A stretch of DNA of 55,728 nt, from positions 1 to 55,728 of the forward strand of contig JAICXQ010000011.1 in NCBI GenBank assembly GCA_025980325.1, given 5' to 3'. A program made the translations under genes and the position numbers. Position 1 is the first letter of the stretch. Every line of letters starts with the position of its first letter. This DNA comes from Frankiales bacterium (lineage in GTDB: Bacteria > Actinomycetota > Actinomycetes > JAFAQI01). The notes beneath the pieces were generated by a model. That model had not been told where the DNA came from, did not search any database, and saw only the letters and a program-made list of their open reading frames with translations. Shown here piece by piece: positions 43,009-52,236 of this stretch.

Positions 43009-44415
43009 ATGGCCGCTCTCGCTGTCCTGCTCGCGCTGATCGCCCTGCTCGCCGGGGTGGCGATCGGCTGGACGCTCGCGCGCGGCCGCCTGGCGGCCGG
43101 GCACGCCGCCGAGCGCGCCGCCGGCCAAGCCGCGGCGCAGGCCGAGCGCGACGCGATCGTCGCGGAGTTGCGGGCAGCCGAGGCGCGGGCGGCGGGCGCC
43201 GAGGCCACCCTCGCCGCCGAGCGGCGCGGCGCGACCGACAAGATCGAGCTGCTCGAGCGGGCCCAGGGCCAGCTGAAGGAGACCTTCGACAGCCTGGCGA
43301 AGGACGCGCTGCGGCACAACAACGAGCAGTTCCTCGACCTCGCCGACACGCGGCTCAAGCAGGCCGGTGCGCCGCTGACCGAGACGCTGACGAAGGTCGA
43401 GACCCAGATGCGCGAGATCGAAAAGGAGCGGGCCGGCGCGCAGCGCGAGCTCGCCCAGCAGATCGAGTTCGTCCGGTTGACCGGCGAGCAGCTCAAGCAC
43501 GAGACGCAGATGCTCGTCAGCGCGCTGCGCAAGCCGCAGACCCGTGGTCAGTGGGGTGAGCTCCACCTGCGCCGCGCGGTCGAGCTGGCCGGGATGTCCG
43601 ACCGGTGCGACTTCTTCGAGCAGACGACAGTGTCCGACGGCGACCGGGTCCTGCGGCCCGACATGGTCGTGCACCTGGTCGGCGGCAAGCACGTCGTCAT
43701 CGACGCGAAGGTCACGCTCGCGGCGTATCTCGACGCGCACGACGCGACCGACGACGCCGTCCGCGAGGCCCGGCTGGCCGCGCACGCGAAACACCTGCGC
43801 CAGCACGTCGACCGGCTCGCCGAAAAGGCGTACTGGTCGCAGTTCTCGGCCTCGCCCGAATTCGTGATCCTCTTCGTGCCCGGCGAGGCCTTCCTCGCTC
43901 CCGCACTCGAACGGGACGGCAACCTGCTCGACGACGCGCTCGCCAAGCGGGTCCACATCGTCACGCCGACGACACTTGTCTCGACCCTGCGCACGATCGC
44001 GTACGCATGGCAGCAGGAGGCACTCGCCGACAACGCCCGCGCGGTGTTCGAGCTGGGCCGCGAGCTCTACAAGCGACTCGCGACCCTCGGCGGTCACGTC
44101 GACAAGCTCGGCCGATCGCTCGGCCGCGCGGTCGAGGACTACAACAAGACCGTCGGATCGCTCGAGTCGCAGGTGCTCGTCACCGCGCGCAAGCTGCACG
44201 AGCTCAAGGTGGTCGACACACCGCTCGACGAGCCGGATGGGGTCGAGACGTCGATCCGGCCGCTCGCCAAGCCCGAGCTGGTCGCGGCGGCCGAGCAGGC
44301 CCGTGCCGTCGTAGCGCTGCCCTCCGGCGAGCCGAGCACGGAAGAGCTCGATCGTCCCGAGGACTACGGCTTGCGCACGCAGCCGCGACCGGAGCCCAAG
44401 TCCAACGCCGGATAG
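43009..44415 (+). CDS. rmuC: DNA recombination protein RmuC
   Basis: 468 residues. One N-terminal membrane helix (LAVLLALIALLAGVAIGWTL), a long Ala/Glu/Arg coiled coil (about 30-170) and the RmuC nuclease-like domain: LRKPQTRGQWGELHLRRAVE, LRPDMVVHLVGGKHVVIDAK and SPEFVILFVPGEAFLAPALE. It limits inversions at short repeats; the D-x(n)-D-x-K residues fit a PD-(D/E)XK fold. The C-terminal 60 residues are acidic and variable. GACGAT lies 7 bases before the ATG. It diverges from the restriction operon and converges on ispH. Confidence 0.92.
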   Translation: MAALAVLLALIALLAGVAIGWTLARGRLAAGHAAERAAGQAAAQAERDAIVAELRAAEARAAGAEATLAAERRGATDKIELLERAQGQLKETFDSLAKDALRHNNEQFLDLADTRLKQAGAPLTETLTKVETQMREIEKERAGAQRELAQQIEFVRLTGEQLKHETQMLVSALRKPQTRGQWGELHLRRAVELAGMSDRCDFFEQTTVSDGDRVLRPDMVVHLVGGKHVVIDAKVTLAAYLDAHDATDDAVREARLAAHAKHLRQHVDRLAEKAYWSQFSASPEFVILFVPGEAFLAPALERDGNLLDDALAKRVHIVTPTTLVSTLRTIAYAWQQEALADNARAVFELGRELYKRLATLGGHVDKLGRSLGRAVEDYNKTVGSLESQVLVTARKLHELKVVDTPLDEPDGVETSIRPLAKPELVAAAEQARAVVALPSGEPSTEELDRPEDYGLRTQPRPEPKSNAG

Positions 44416-44432
44416 ACGAGGCGTCGCCCGCG

Positions 44433-44480
44433 ACTTGTCAGCACGTCAGGTGGCTATAGCGACGCCTGCTGCTGACAAGT
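44433..44480. terminator. Hairpin between convergent rmuC and ispH
   Basis: ACTTGTCAGCA (44433-44443) pairs exactly with TGCTGACAAGT (44470-44480) around 26 bases that contain CAGG/CCTG. It lies 17 bases after the rmuC stop; likely a bidirectional terminator without T tract. Confidence 0.65.
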
Positions 44481-44514
44481 ACGGCGATCGCGCAGGTGCG
44501 GCGGCAGACGGTGC

Positions 44515-45504
44515 TCAGCTCGCCGTCGTCGCGGCGGTGCCGGCGCGCAGGTCGCGACGCAACTCCGGCGGCAGCGCGAACGTCAGGTGCTCCTCGGCCG
44601 AGGTCACTTCCTCGACGTCGGCGAAGCCGTGCCCGGCGAGCCAGCCGAGCACCTCGTGCACCAGCGACTCCGGCACCGACGCACCGCTCGTCACGCCGAT
44701 CGTGCCGACACCATCGAGCCAAGCCTCGTCGATGTGGCTCACGTCGTCCACCAGCCGAGCGTCGCGGGCGCCCGCGTCCTTGGCCACCTCGACCAGCCGC
44801 AGCGAGTTCGACGAATTCGCCGAGCCGACCACGAGCACCAGCTCCGAGACCGCAGCGATCTCCTTCACCGCCACCTGGCGGTTCTGCGTCGCGTAGCAGA
44901 TGTCGTCACTCGGCGGATCCATCAGCAACGGGAACCGCGCCCGCAACGCGGCCACCGTCTCCAACGTCTCGTCCACCGACAGCGTCGTCTGCGACAGCCA
45001 GGCAACCTTCGCCGGGTCGCGTACCTCGACCGACGCCGCGCCGGCCGGGCCGTCGACGAGATGCACCCGCTCCGGCGCCTCGCCGGTCGTGCCGATCACC
45101 TCTTCGTGGCCCTCGTGGCCGATCAGCAGGATGTCGAAGCCCTCGCGGTCGAACCGGCGCGCCTCGGCGTGCACCTTGGTCACCAGCGGGCAGGTCGCGT
45201 CGATCGTCCGCAACCCGCGCGCGAGCGCCTCGTCGTGCACGACCGGCGCGACCCCGTGCGCGGAGAACACCACGACCGCACCCTCGGGCACCTCCGCGGT
45301 CTCGTCGACGAAGATCGCGCCGCGCGCCTCCAGGGTGCGTACGACGTGCGAGTTGTGCACGATCTGCTTGCGCACGTACACCGGCGCGCCGTACCGCTCG
45401 AGAGCACGCTCGACCGTCTGGACGGCACGGTCGACGCCGGCGCAGTAGCCGCGCGGGCTGGCCAGCAGGACCCGCCGGGGGGCGGCGGTCTCGGCGGAAC
45501 TCAC
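44515..45504 (-). CDS. ispH: 4-hydroxy-3-methylbut-2-enyl diphosphate reductase
   Basis: 329 residues, last enzyme of the non-mevalonate isoprenoid route, making IPP and DMAPP. The three iron-sulfur cysteines are visible: Cys21 in [13 protein letters not shown], one in [13 protein letters not shown] and one in [29 protein letters not shown] and [15 protein letters not shown] are family motifs. GTG 45504 is chosen because TAGCCT lies 6 bases upstream. It diverges from the lipid-droplet-protein homologue with 58 bases between starts, an arrangement kept in mycobacteria (Rv1110/Rv1109c). Confidence 0.96.
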   Translation of the reverse strand: MSSAETAAPRRVLLASPRGYCAGVDRAVQTVERALERYGAPVYVRKQIVHNSHVVRTLEARGAIFVDETAEVPEGAVVVFSAHGVAPVVHDEALARGLRTIDATCPLVTKVHAEARRFDREGFDILLIGHEGHEEVIGTTGEAPERVHLVDGPAGAASVEVRDPAKVAWLSQTTLSVDETLETVAALRARFPLLMDPPSDDICYATQNRQVAVKEIAAVSELVLVVGSANSSNSLRLVEVAKDAGARDARLVDDVSHIDEAWLDGVGTIGVTSGASVPESLVHEVLGWLAGHGFADVEEVTSAEEHLTFALPPELRRDLRAGTAATTAS

Positions 45505-45510
45505 CCGTCC

Positions 45511-45516
45511 AGGCTA
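45511..45516 (-). promoter_or_regulatory. Leaderless -10 box for ispH
   Basis: Reverse-strand TAGCCT ends 6 bases before GTG 45504, identical to the box before the flavin reductase. Confidence 0.65.
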
Positions 45517-45562
45517 CGCACCGCCGGTTACGGCGCGGCCCGCGTCGGGCAGGCTGTGGGCA

Positions 45563-46234
45563 GTGGCGGACGATCCGGGCGCTGTGCAGGCGCCGGAAAG
45601 GGTGACGGCAATGGGACTCGCACGACAGGCCGGCAAGCTGCCGCTGACCGCTCTCTCGTGGGGCCTCGAGGCGTGGGAGCGCAGCGCGGGCGTCCGCCAG
45701 TTCGCCCGCCGCCGGGCCGACGAGGCGCTGCAGATCGCCGCGCACACCCCGCTCGGCCGGCTGCTGCCGAAGCTCGTCCGCGCCGTACGGGATGCCGGGG
45801 GTACGCAGCCGGCGCCGTCGACCCGGGTCAGCCCAGCCGAGGCCGAACCGGCCCGCACGGAACCGGCCCGCACGGAACCGGCCCAGGCTGATCCGGTCCG
45901 CGCCGCCAGGGCCGCGGCCACCGCCCGGGAAGTCGGGGCGCCCGGCGCGGTCGCCGCCGACGTCGAACGGGTCGTCGACCAGCTGGCGATCCCGGAGCCG
46001 GAGACTCGCGACGACCTCCCGATCCCCGACTTCGACAACATCACCCTCGGCTCGCTGCGGGCCCGGCTGCGCAACCTCGGCGTCGAACAGCTCGTCACGC
46101 TGCGCGAGTGGGAGCAGGCGCATGCCCATCGGCTGCCGGTACTGACGACCCTGGACAACCGGATCGCCAAGCTCGGCGCGACCGAGGCCTACCCGGACGG
46201 GCAGGAGTCGCCGGCACCGACCCGTCCCGCGTAA
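45563..46234 (+). CDS. Lipid-droplet-associated-protein homologue (Rv1109c-like)
   Basis: 223 residues from GTG 45563; CAGGCT 7 bases upstream is a near-consensus leaderless box. The N-terminal amphipathic helical region ([37 protein letters not shown]) could bind a membrane or lipid surface. A Pro/Glu/Ala spacer with tandem EPART repeats follows. The C-terminal domain ([40 protein letters not shown]) is the conserved part. Homologues between ispH and xseA in mycobacteria have been annotated lipid-droplet-associated. The role here is inferred from position and layout. Confidence 0.75.
   Translation: MADDPGAVQAPERVTAMGLARQAGKLPLTALSWGLEAWERSAGVRQFARRRADEALQIAAHTPLGRLLPKLVRAVRDAGGTQPAPSTRVSPAEAEPARTEPARTEPAQADPVRAARAAATAREVGAPGAVAADVERVVDQLAIPEPETRDDLPIPDFDNITLGSLRARLRNLGVEQLVTLREWEQAHAHRLPVLTTLDNRIAKLGATEAYPDGQESPAPTRPA
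45845..45887 (+). repeat. 15-base tandem repeat encoding EPART
   Basis: GAACCGGCCCGCACG occurs at 45845-45859 and 45860-45874 and again partly from 45875, giving [14 protein letters not shown] in the spacer of the lipid-droplet-protein homologue. Confidence 0.8.
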
Positions 46235-46250
46235 ACCGGCGCACCGCGCC

Positions 46251-46256
46251 TACAGT
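46251..46256 (+). promoter_or_regulatory. Leaderless -10 box for xseA
   Basis: TACAGT ends 7 bases before GTG 46264, 16 bases after the previous stop codon. Confidence 0.65.
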
Positions 46257-46263
46257 GAGCGCC

Positions 46264-47478
46264 GTGCCGCTCACGTCCTCCCCCGAGCAGCCGGTGCCCG
46301 TCCGGACCGTGGCTCGCGCGATGGCGGACTGGATCGGCCGGCTCGGCCGGGTGTGGGTCGAGGGACAGGTGACCGAGGTCAGCCGGCGCGGCGGCCAGCC
46401 GCGATGCTTCTTCGTCCTGCGCGACACCGCGGCCGACATGTCGTTGCAGGTCTCCTGCCCGCGCCAACTCGTCGACGACCTGCAACCTCCGCTGGCCGAC
46501 GGCACCCGCGTCGTCGTCTGGCTCAAGCCGGACTTCTGGGTCGGCCGCGGCCAGCTGTCGATGACCGCGTACGACGTCCGCCCGGTCGGCGTCGGGGCGC
46601 TGCTGGCCCGGCTCGAACAACTGCGCGCGACGCTCGCGGCCGAAGGCTTGTTCGCGGCCGAGCGCAAGCGGCCGCTGCCGTTCCTGCCGACGCGCGTCGG
46701 CCTCGTCACCGGCCGCGAAAGCGCGGCCGAACGCGACGTCGTCGACAACGCCCGCCGCCGCTGGCCGGGCGTCGCGTTCGCGATCGAGAACGTCGCGGTC
46801 CAAGGTCCGTACGCCGCCGCCGAAGTCATCGCTGCGATCGGCCGCCTCGACGCCGAGTCGTCCGTCGACGTGATCGTCGTCGCGCGCGGTGGCGGCTCGG
46901 TCGAGGACCTGTTGCCGTTCTCGGACGAGGCGCTGGTCCGCGCCGTCGCGTCGTGTGTGACGCCGGTCGTGACGGCGATCGGGCACGAGACCGACAGCCC
47001 ACTCGTCGACTACGTCGCGGACCGGCGCGGCTCGACGCCGACCGACGCCGCGAAGCTCGTCGTACCCGATGTTTCCGAGGAATCGCAACGGATCCGGCAG
47101 CTCCGCGCTCGTGCTCATCGGCATCTCGCCGGCCGCGTCGACGCCGAAGCGCAGCGGCTCGCCGCGTTGGTGTCGCGACCGTCGATCGCCGATCCGAGCG
47201 GATTGCTCGACCGGTACGCCGCCGACGTGACCGCCGTCCGGGACCGCAGCCGGCGCGCGGCGATGGGCTGTGTCGGCGCGGCTGCCGCCGACCTCGCGCA
47301 TCTCGCCGGTCAGGTCGCGGCGTTGTCGCCGAAGGCGACCCTCGACCGTGGTTACGCCGTCGTGCAACGTGACGACGGCGCGGTCGTCCGGGACCCGGCC
47401 GACGTGGCAACCAACGAACGGCTCGACGTACGGGTCGCGGCCGGCCGCTTCGCCGTCACCGTCGCGGAGGCGGGATGA
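46264..47478 (+). CDS. xseA: Exodeoxyribonuclease VII large subunit
   Basis: 404 residues from GTG 46264, supported by the -10 box. The N-terminal OB fold is [20 protein letters not shown], with [18 protein letters not shown]. The catalytic domain has [40 protein letters not shown] and [20 protein letters not shown], the ExoVII large-subunit signatures. It degrades single-stranded DNA to acid-insoluble and then short oligonucleotides together with XseB. It overlaps xseB by 4 bases. Confidence 0.95.
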   Translation: MPLTSSPEQPVPVRTVARAMADWIGRLGRVWVEGQVTEVSRRGGQPRCFFVLRDTAADMSLQVSCPRQLVDDLQPPLADGTRVVVWLKPDFWVGRGQLSMTAYDVRPVGVGALLARLEQLRATLAAEGLFAAERKRPLPFLPTRVGLVTGRESAAERDVVDNARRRWPGVAFAIENVAVQGPYAAAEVIAAIGRLDAESSVDVIVVARGGGSVEDLLPFSDEALVRAVASCVTPVVTAIGHETDSPLVDYVADRRGSTPTDAAKLVVPDVSEESQRIRQLRARAHRHLAGRVDAEAQRLAALVSRPSIADPSGLLDRYAADVTAVRDRSRRAAMGCVGAAAADLAHLAGQVAALSPKATLDRGYAVVQRDDGAVVRDPADVATNERLDVRVAAGRFAVTVAEAG

Positions 47479-47684
47479 CCGAGCCGCGGCCGAGTTACGA
47501 GCAGGCCCGCGACGAGCTGACCGAGATCGTCCGGCGGCTCGAAGCCGGCGGGGTCACGCTCGAGGAATCGCTCGCGCTCTGGGAGCGCGGCGAGGCACTC
47601 GCCCGCATCTGTCAGGAACTCCTCGACGGAGCCAAAGCCCGGCTGTCGGCCGCCTCGGACCAGGACGCGCCCGCTGATTCGTGA
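47475..47684 (+). CDS. xseB: Exodeoxyribonuclease VII small subunit
   Basis: 69 residues. [40 protein letters not shown] and the three-helix length match XseB, which wraps the coiled coil of XseA. The ATG overlaps the xseA stop (ATGA). Its TGA stop lies inside the left arm of the first of two repeated hairpins. Confidence 0.95.
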   Translation: MTEPRPSYEQARDELTEIVRRLEAGGVTLEESLALWERGEALARICQELLDGAKARLSAASDQDAPADS

Positions 47685-47744
47685 TCAAAGGCGCGGCAAA
47701 CGCCATGATCACGCCTGAAAGGCGCGGCAGACGCCATGATCACG
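47681..47744. repeat. Tandem hairpin repeat holding the stop codons of two convergent genes
   Basis: GTGATC (47681-47686) and GATCAC (47707-47712) enclose GGCG/CGCC. A 27-base unit (47687-47713) is repeated with one mismatch at 47718-47744, period 31. The xseB TGA is in the first GTGATC and the DUF4245 TGA is in the last GATCAC. Likely a duplicated bidirectional terminator. Confidence 0.7.
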
Positions 47745-48336
47745 AAGCCCGGAGCGAGGCGCACAGGCGATCGAGGTCGGCGGTCCGCGCGCTCCCGGTG
47801 ACCACGACGGTCAAGCCACCGTCGGTCCGGGTCAACGATCGCTCGCCGCGATCCGACGTACGCACGTCCCACGTCGCGCCGTCGATCGTCGTCGTACCGT
47901 CGACGGTCGCGCCGCGCGTGCCGAGCACGTCCTTGATCAGCGCGGTCGCGTCACCGGTCGTCTCGTCGACCTCGGCGAACTGGCTGCCCGGCGTGACGAA
48001 TCCGATGTGCAGCCGCTCGTCCGCCGCGGACGATCCGGTGAGGTTCGCGGCGTTCGCGCGCCACGACGTCGGGAGACCGACCGGGCCGAGCGCGGCGTGA
48101 TGCGTGACCTGACCGAAGCCGGAGACGACGTCGGAGTAGTCGACCGCCGGCATCCGGTCGTTGCGGTCGGGAAAGATGAGCCCGCGCGCCGGGGTCGCGA
48201 ACAACACGACGGCCACGATGACCGCCATCAGGCCGAGCGAGCGGCCCATGTCGAGCACGCTCTCGCGCAGCCCTTTCGGCCGGGCGACGCGAGTCGGCGT
48301 CTCGGTCGCCGGCATCGGCGAACTCGGCGAACTCAT
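47740..48336 (-). CDS. DUF4245 membrane-anchored protein
   Basis: 198 residues. A Ser/Pro/Thr-rich cytosolic N terminus, one transmembrane helix (LGLMAVIVAVVLFATPARGL) and an extracytoplasmic domain of about 140 residues (PAVDYSDVVSGFGQVTHHAA, LHIGFVTPGSQFAEVDETTG) fit DUF4245. The function is unknown; in mycobacteria the homologue (Rv1100) neighbours glpX. It overlaps the aminotransferase stop by 4 bases. It converges on xseB. Confidence 0.88.
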   Translation of the reverse strand: MSSPSSPMPATETPTRVARPKGLRESVLDMGRSLGLMAVIVAVVLFATPARGLIFPDRNDRMPAVDYSDVVSGFGQVTHHAALGPVGLPTSWRANAANLTGSSAADERLHIGFVTPGSQFAEVDETTGDATALIKDVLGTRGATVDGTTTIDGATWDVRTSDRGERSLTRTDGGLTVVVTGSARTADLDRLCASLRAS

Positions 48337-49502
48337 CGCGACGCCAACTCCGCCATCGCGTCGAGAACGGCGACGCATTCCTCGGCGCTGTTGTAGAAGT
48401 GCGGCCCGATCCGAATGCCGCCGCCGGGCCGGTAGTCGACGACGACCTTGCGTTCGATCAAGGCGTGATGCACCTGCTCGGCGTTGCCCGGATCGATCGT
48501 CACGTGCCCGCCGCGACGGCTCGCGTCGCGGGGCGAGCGCACCTCGAACCCGCGTTCCAGCGCACCGTCCACCAGCAGTTGCGTGAGCGACATCGACCGC
48601 TCGCGGATCCGTTCGACACCGATGTCCACGATCGCTTGATAACCGGGTGCGGCGGCGTACGCGGCCGGCACGTTCGGCGTACCGCCGGCAAACCGGCCGA
48701 TGCCGTGCGCGTAGTCGATCTCGTCCCATTCGAACGCGAACGGTGTCGCGTGCGAGATCCATCCGATCGCCGCGGGCCGCAACGACTCGACGAGCCGCGG
48801 CGCCACCGAGAGCCAGCCGTTGCCCGGCCCACCGCAGAGGAACTTCACCGAACCGCCGACACAGATGTCGACGTCGTTCGCGGCCATGTTCACCGGCAGG
48901 CAGCCGGCGGCTTGGTACGCGTCGAGCACCACGATCGCGCCGTGCCGGTGCGCCGCGTCGACGACCGGCGCGAGATCCAGCAACGTCGACGTGCGGAACT
49001 GCACGAGGCTGACCGAGACGAGCAACGTCGCGTCGTCGATCGCGTCGACCAACCGCTCGGTCGAGACGGTCCATCCGTCGGGCTCGAACGATACGACGAC
49101 CAGCTCGCCGCCGTGGCGTCGTACCTGCTCGGTCCAGAAGTAGTGCGTGCCGGGCCAGTCGGCGGCGGTCGTCACGATCCGCGGCCGGGCGCCGCCGAGG
49201 TCGAAGCACGACGCGACGCTCGCCAGCGCGTCCGCGACATTCGCGCGCAGGACCGTCGTGCCCGGCTCTGCGCCGATCGCCGTGCCGACGAGATCGGCGA
49301 CCCGCATCATCTCGGGGAACCACGTGTTCCACGCGACGACGCCTTCGGTGTCCCAGAGGTCGGCGTAGTCGTCGAGCCGCCGCCTCGTCTCGCGGTGCAT
49401 CGCGCCGAGCGAGTTGTTGATCAGGTACGTACGGCGGTCGAGGATCGGGTAGTCGGCGCGCCGGTCGAGCAGGTCCGGATGGGCACCGGCGGACGTGGTC
49501 AC
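48333..49502 (-). CDS. Class V PLP aminotransferase (kynureninase/cysteine desulfurase fold)
   Basis: 389 residues from GTG 49502. YLINNSLGAMHRETRRRLDD starts the fold; VVLDAYQAAGCLPVNMAAND holds the PLP aspartate and glutamine; VGGSVKFLCGGPGNGWLSVA carries the Schiff-base lysine (SVKFL). WISHATPFAFEWDEIDYAHG and RFAGGTPNVPA are typical of kynureninase-like members. The substrate is not evident. CACAGT lies 7 bases upstream. It is followed by DUF4245 with an overlap, so both are one transcript. Confidence 0.8.
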   Translation of the reverse strand: MTTSAGAHPDLLDRRADYPILDRRTYLINNSLGAMHRETRRRLDDYADLWDTEGVVAWNTWFPEMMRVADLVGTAIGAEPGTTVLRANVADALASVASCFDLGGARPRIVTTAADWPGTHYFWTEQVRRHGGELVVVSFEPDGWTVSTERLVDAIDDATLLVSVSLVQFRTSTLLDLAPVVDAAHRHGAIVVLDAYQAAGCLPVNMAANDVDICVGGSVKFLCGGPGNGWLSVAPRLVESLRPAAIGWISHATPFAFEWDEIDYAHGIGRFAGGTPNVPAAYAAAPGYQAIVDIGVERIRERSMSLTQLLVDGALERGFEVRSPRDASRRGGHVTIDPGNAEQVHHALIERKVVVDYRPGGGIRIGPHFYNSAEECVAVLDAMAELASR

Positions 49503-49580
49503 GGCAACCACTGTGCCACTCCGGTCGTGCGGTCCGAAAACCGCCAGCCGACCGCCGGCGGCATGCGCGATGCTGGACCC

Positions 49581-51011
49581 GTGCACGAGGACCCGGACCG
49601 CTGTTACCGCGCCGTTCGCAGTCGCGACGCGCGGTTCGACGGGCGGTTCGTGACGGCGGTGCGCACGACCGGCATCTACTGCCGGCCGAGCTGCCCGGCG
49701 CAGACACCGAAACGCGAGAACGTGCTGTTCTTCCCGCACGCCGCGGGGGCGGCAGCGGCCGGTTTCCGTGCCTGCAAGCGGTGCCGGCCGGACGCCGCGC
49801 CGGGCAGCCGGGAATGGGACGTGCGCGGTGACCTCGCCGCTCGCGCGCTGCGCGGGATCCAGAGCGGTGTGGTCGACACGGAGGGCGTGCCCGGGCTGGC
49901 CCGGCGGCTCGCGGTCAGCGAACGGCACCTGCATCGCATCCTCGTCGCGGAGATCGGCGTCGGCCCGCTGCGCCTCGCCCGCACTCGTCGGGCACAGACC
50001 GCGCGGATGCTGGTCGAGCACACCGACCTGCCGCTGTCGACGGTGGCGTTCAGCGCCGGGTTCGCGAGCATTCGGCAGTTCAACGACGTGATGGCGGCCG
50101 AGTTCGGCTGCCCGCCCGGCCAGTTGCGGCGGCGCCCGGCCGGCACGGTTTCGGGTGAAGCGACCGGGACGCTCACGCTGCGGTTGCCGATGCGGCTGCC
50201 GTTCGCGGCCGGGCCGTTGTTCGGATTCCTCGGCGCCCGCGCGGTCCCCGGCGTCGAGGAACGGACCGAGAACGGCCTGCGCCGGGTCGTCGATCAAGGC
50301 GTCGTCGAGATCGAGCCCGCAGCGGCCGAAGACGCCGCGTACGTCGTCGCTCGTATCGACGTCGACGACGTACGCCGGGTCGCGTCCCTCGTCGCCCGCT
50401 GCCGCCGGCTGCTCGACCTCGACGCGGATCCGGTCGCGGTCGACGAGGCGTTGCGCGCCGATCCGATGTTGCGCGCGGCGGTCGGCGCGGTGCCGGGCAT
50501 CCGGGTGCCCGGTGCGGTCGACGGATTCGAGTTGGCGGTACGCGCGATCCTCGGCCAGCAGGTCTCGGTCGCGGCGGCGCGGACGTTGGCCGGTCGGCTG
50601 GTCGAGCGATGCGGCAAGCCGCTGACGGTGTCGCGAGGCTCGTTGACGCATGCGTTCCCGGACGCGGCCGCGGTCGCCGACGCCGACCTCGACGGGCTCG
50701 GCCTAACCGGCGGGCGAATGCGCACGCTGCACGCGCTCGCCCGCGCCGTCGCCGACGACGGTCTGGTCATCGATCCGATCGCCGATCGCGACGACGTACG
50801 GCGGCGATTGCTCGCGCTGCCGGGTGTCGGGCCGTGGACCGCCGACTACGTCGCGATGCGCGCGCTCGGCGATCCGGACGCGTTCCCTGGGACCGACCTC
50901 GTCATCGCCCGTGCGCTCGGCGCCGGCGGCGCCACGCGTGCCGAACGATGGCGACCTTGGCGCGCGTACGCCGCCATGCATCTGTGGAACCGATCGAAGG
51001 GAACGCTGTGA
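49581..51011 (+). CDS. alkA: Ada-type methyl-accepting/AraC regulator fused to AlkA glycosylase
   Basis: 476 residues from GTG 49581 (VHEDPDRCYRAV matches the mycobacterial start). Ada-like zinc/methyl-acceptor domain with Cys34, Cys38, Cys65 and Cys68 (GIYCRPSC, ACKRC); an AraC helix-turn-helix region (LSTVAFSAGFASIRQFNDVM); then an AlkA 3-methyladenine glycosylase II domain with the helix-hairpin-helix LPGVGPWTADYVAMRALGDP and catalytic Asp in FPGTDL. It both senses methyl damage and removes alkylated bases. GATGCT lies 6 bases upstream. It overlaps ogt by 4 bases, as in Rv1317c-Rv1316c. Confidence 0.93.
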   Translation: MHEDPDRCYRAVRSRDARFDGRFVTAVRTTGIYCRPSCPAQTPKRENVLFFPHAAGAAAAGFRACKRCRPDAAPGSREWDVRGDLAARALRGIQSGVVDTEGVPGLARRLAVSERHLHRILVAEIGVGPLRLARTRRAQTARMLVEHTDLPLSTVAFSAGFASIRQFNDVMAAEFGCPPGQLRRRPAGTVSGEATGTLTLRLPMRLPFAAGPLFGFLGARAVPGVEERTENGLRRVVDQGVVEIEPAAAEDAAYVVARIDVDDVRRVASLVARCRRLLDLDADPVAVDEALRADPMLRAAVGAVPGIRVPGAVDGFELAVRAILGQQVSVAAARTLAGRLVERCGKPLTVSRGSLTHAFPDAAAVADADLDGLGLTGGRMRTLHALARAVADDGLVIDPIADRDDVRRRLLALPGVGPWTADYVAMRALGDPDAFPGTDLVIARALGAGGATRAERWRPWRAYAAMHLWNRSKGTL

Positions 51012-51517
51012 CCGACACCGTGTACGCGACGACGCTCGAGACTCCGGTCGGCGCGCTGGCATTGCTCGTGCGGGACGACGCACTGGTTGCGGCCGGGTTC
51101 AGCTTGGTCGAGGATCAGTTCGGCCGGCTGCACGGCTCGGCGACGTTGCGGCTCGTCGACGATCTGGGGCCGTTTTCCCTTGCGTTGCAGGCATATTTCG
51201 ACGGCGACGTGACCGCTCCGGACACGTTGCCGGTGGCTCAAGCGGGCGGCGGATTCCGGCAGGCAGCGTGGAAGGTGATGCGCGAAGTACCACCGGGCGA
51301 GACGATCACGTACGCCGAACTGGCGAGCCGAGCCGGCATCCCGAGTGCGGTCCGAGCGGCGGGCAGCGCGTGCGCGCAGAACATGGTCGCGCCGATCGTG
51401 CCGTGCCACCGGATCGTCCGCACCGGCGGTGGGCTCGGCGGTTACTACTACGGCTTGCCGACGAAAGAATGGCTGCTCGCGCACGAACGTCGCGCGATGG
51501 GCCTCACGTTGCTCTAG
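51008..51517 (+). CDS. ogt: Methylated-DNA-protein cysteine methyltransferase
   Basis: 169 residues. The active site VPCHRIV has Cys133 as the suicide methyl acceptor for O6-methylguanine. FRQAAWKVMREVPPGETITY and GSACAQNMVAPI are the DNA-binding and Asn-hinge motifs. The GTG overlaps the alkA stop (GTGA). Its 3' end overlaps the convergent TetR gene by 14 bases. It is probably induced with alkA by the Ada domain. Confidence 0.95.
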   Translation: MTDTVYATTLETPVGALALLVRDDALVAAGFSLVEDQFGRLHGSATLRLVDDLGPFSLALQAYFDGDVTAPDTLPVAQAGGGFRQAAWKVMREVPPGETITYAELASRAGIPSAVRAAGSACAQNMVAPIVPCHRIVRTGGGLGGYYYGLPTKEWLLAHERRAMGLTLL

Positions 51518-52115
51518 GTGTGCTGATCCGGCCGATGAGCTCGAGCACCTCGTCGGCCAGGTGCATCGCTTCGTCGTACGAGTCCTGGACGGAGACCTCG
51601 CGACCGGCTTCCGCGACGACCGTCGTGAGGACGAGCACGAGGGTGTCGCCGAGTGGTTGCTCGTCGGCGCGCAGCAAGTGCGCGTTGACGTGGATCCACT
51701 CGCGGTAGCGGCGCCGCGCGATGAGTTCGAACCCGGGCGGCCCGCCGCCGGCGAGGAACAGCCGGGACAGCTCGCGCTCCTCCCAGCAACCGGCGAGGTA
51801 CGCCGACGCACCGGCGATGAAGAGCTCGACCGGATCGTGCAGCCGGCCGTCGCTGCGGGCCGCGCGCACCGCGGCGGCGGCACGCTCCTCCTGCCGGGTC
51901 TGGTAGTCCTCGAACAGCGCGAGGTAGAGATCGGCCTTGCCGCCGAAGTGGTGATACAGGCTGCCGACGCTCGCGCCTGCGCGCGCGACGACGTCGGCGA
52001 TGTTCGCGTCGGCGAAGCCGGACTCCGCGAACACCGAATGCGCCGCCGACAACAGGCCGGCGCGAGTCGCCTGCGCCCGACCGGTCCCCCGCCCGTTCGT
52101 CGTCCGCGGTTGCAC
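51504..52115 (-). CDS. TetR-family transcriptional regulator
   Basis: 203 residues from GTG 52115. The N-terminal helix-turn-helix is clear: AQATRAGLLSAAHSVFAESG, FADANIADVVARAGASVGSL, YHHFGGKADLYLALFEDY. The C-terminal ligand-binding half (about 75-200) is all helical (ELFIAGASAYLAGCWEEREL, YDEAMHLADEVLELIGRI). The ligand and targets are unknown. CAGAGT lies 6 bases upstream. It diverges from the HTH-TOBE gene across 121 bases and may control the mod operon or itself; no operator palindrome stands out. Confidence 0.9.
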   Translation of the reverse strand: MQPRTTNGRGTGRAQATRAGLLSAAHSVFAESGFADANIADVVARAGASVGSLYHHFGGKADLYLALFEDYQTRQEERAAAAVRAARSDGRLHDPVELFIAGASAYLAGCWEERELSRLFLAGGGPPGFELIARRRYREWIHVNAHLLRADEQPLGDTLVLVLTTVVAEAGREVSVQDSYDEAMHLADEVLELIGRISTPRAT

Positions 52116-52223
52116 GCGGCCACTCTGCCACACGTCGGGCACATGGGACAGTTCGGGCCACCTTCCGTGACTGCGGATGACGTGCGCTGGACATTCGCCG
52201 CAGTCGCACCCGACCCAAGCGGC

Positions 52224-52229
52224 TACAGT
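52224..52229 (+). promoter_or_regulatory. Leaderless -10 box for the HTH-TOBE/mod operon
   Basis: TACAGT ends 7 bases before ATG 52237, identical to the xseA and GT87-like boxes. Confidence 0.65.
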
Positions 52230-52236
52230 TCCGCGT

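Noticed and set aside
47681-47744. CRISPR-like repeat
   Set aside because: Only two units, with a 4-base gap and no spacers; it behaves as a duplicated terminator.
49563-49580. ATG at 49563 as the start of the Ada-AlkA gene
   Set aside because: The mycobacterial protein begins with the residues encoded from GTG 49581, and the -10-like GATGCT lies between the two.
52116-52236. Molybdenum-cofactor riboswitch before the mod operon
   Set aside because: The predicted mRNA starts at the ATG 52237, so there is no room for a leader RNA, and no cofactor-aptamer pattern was seen.
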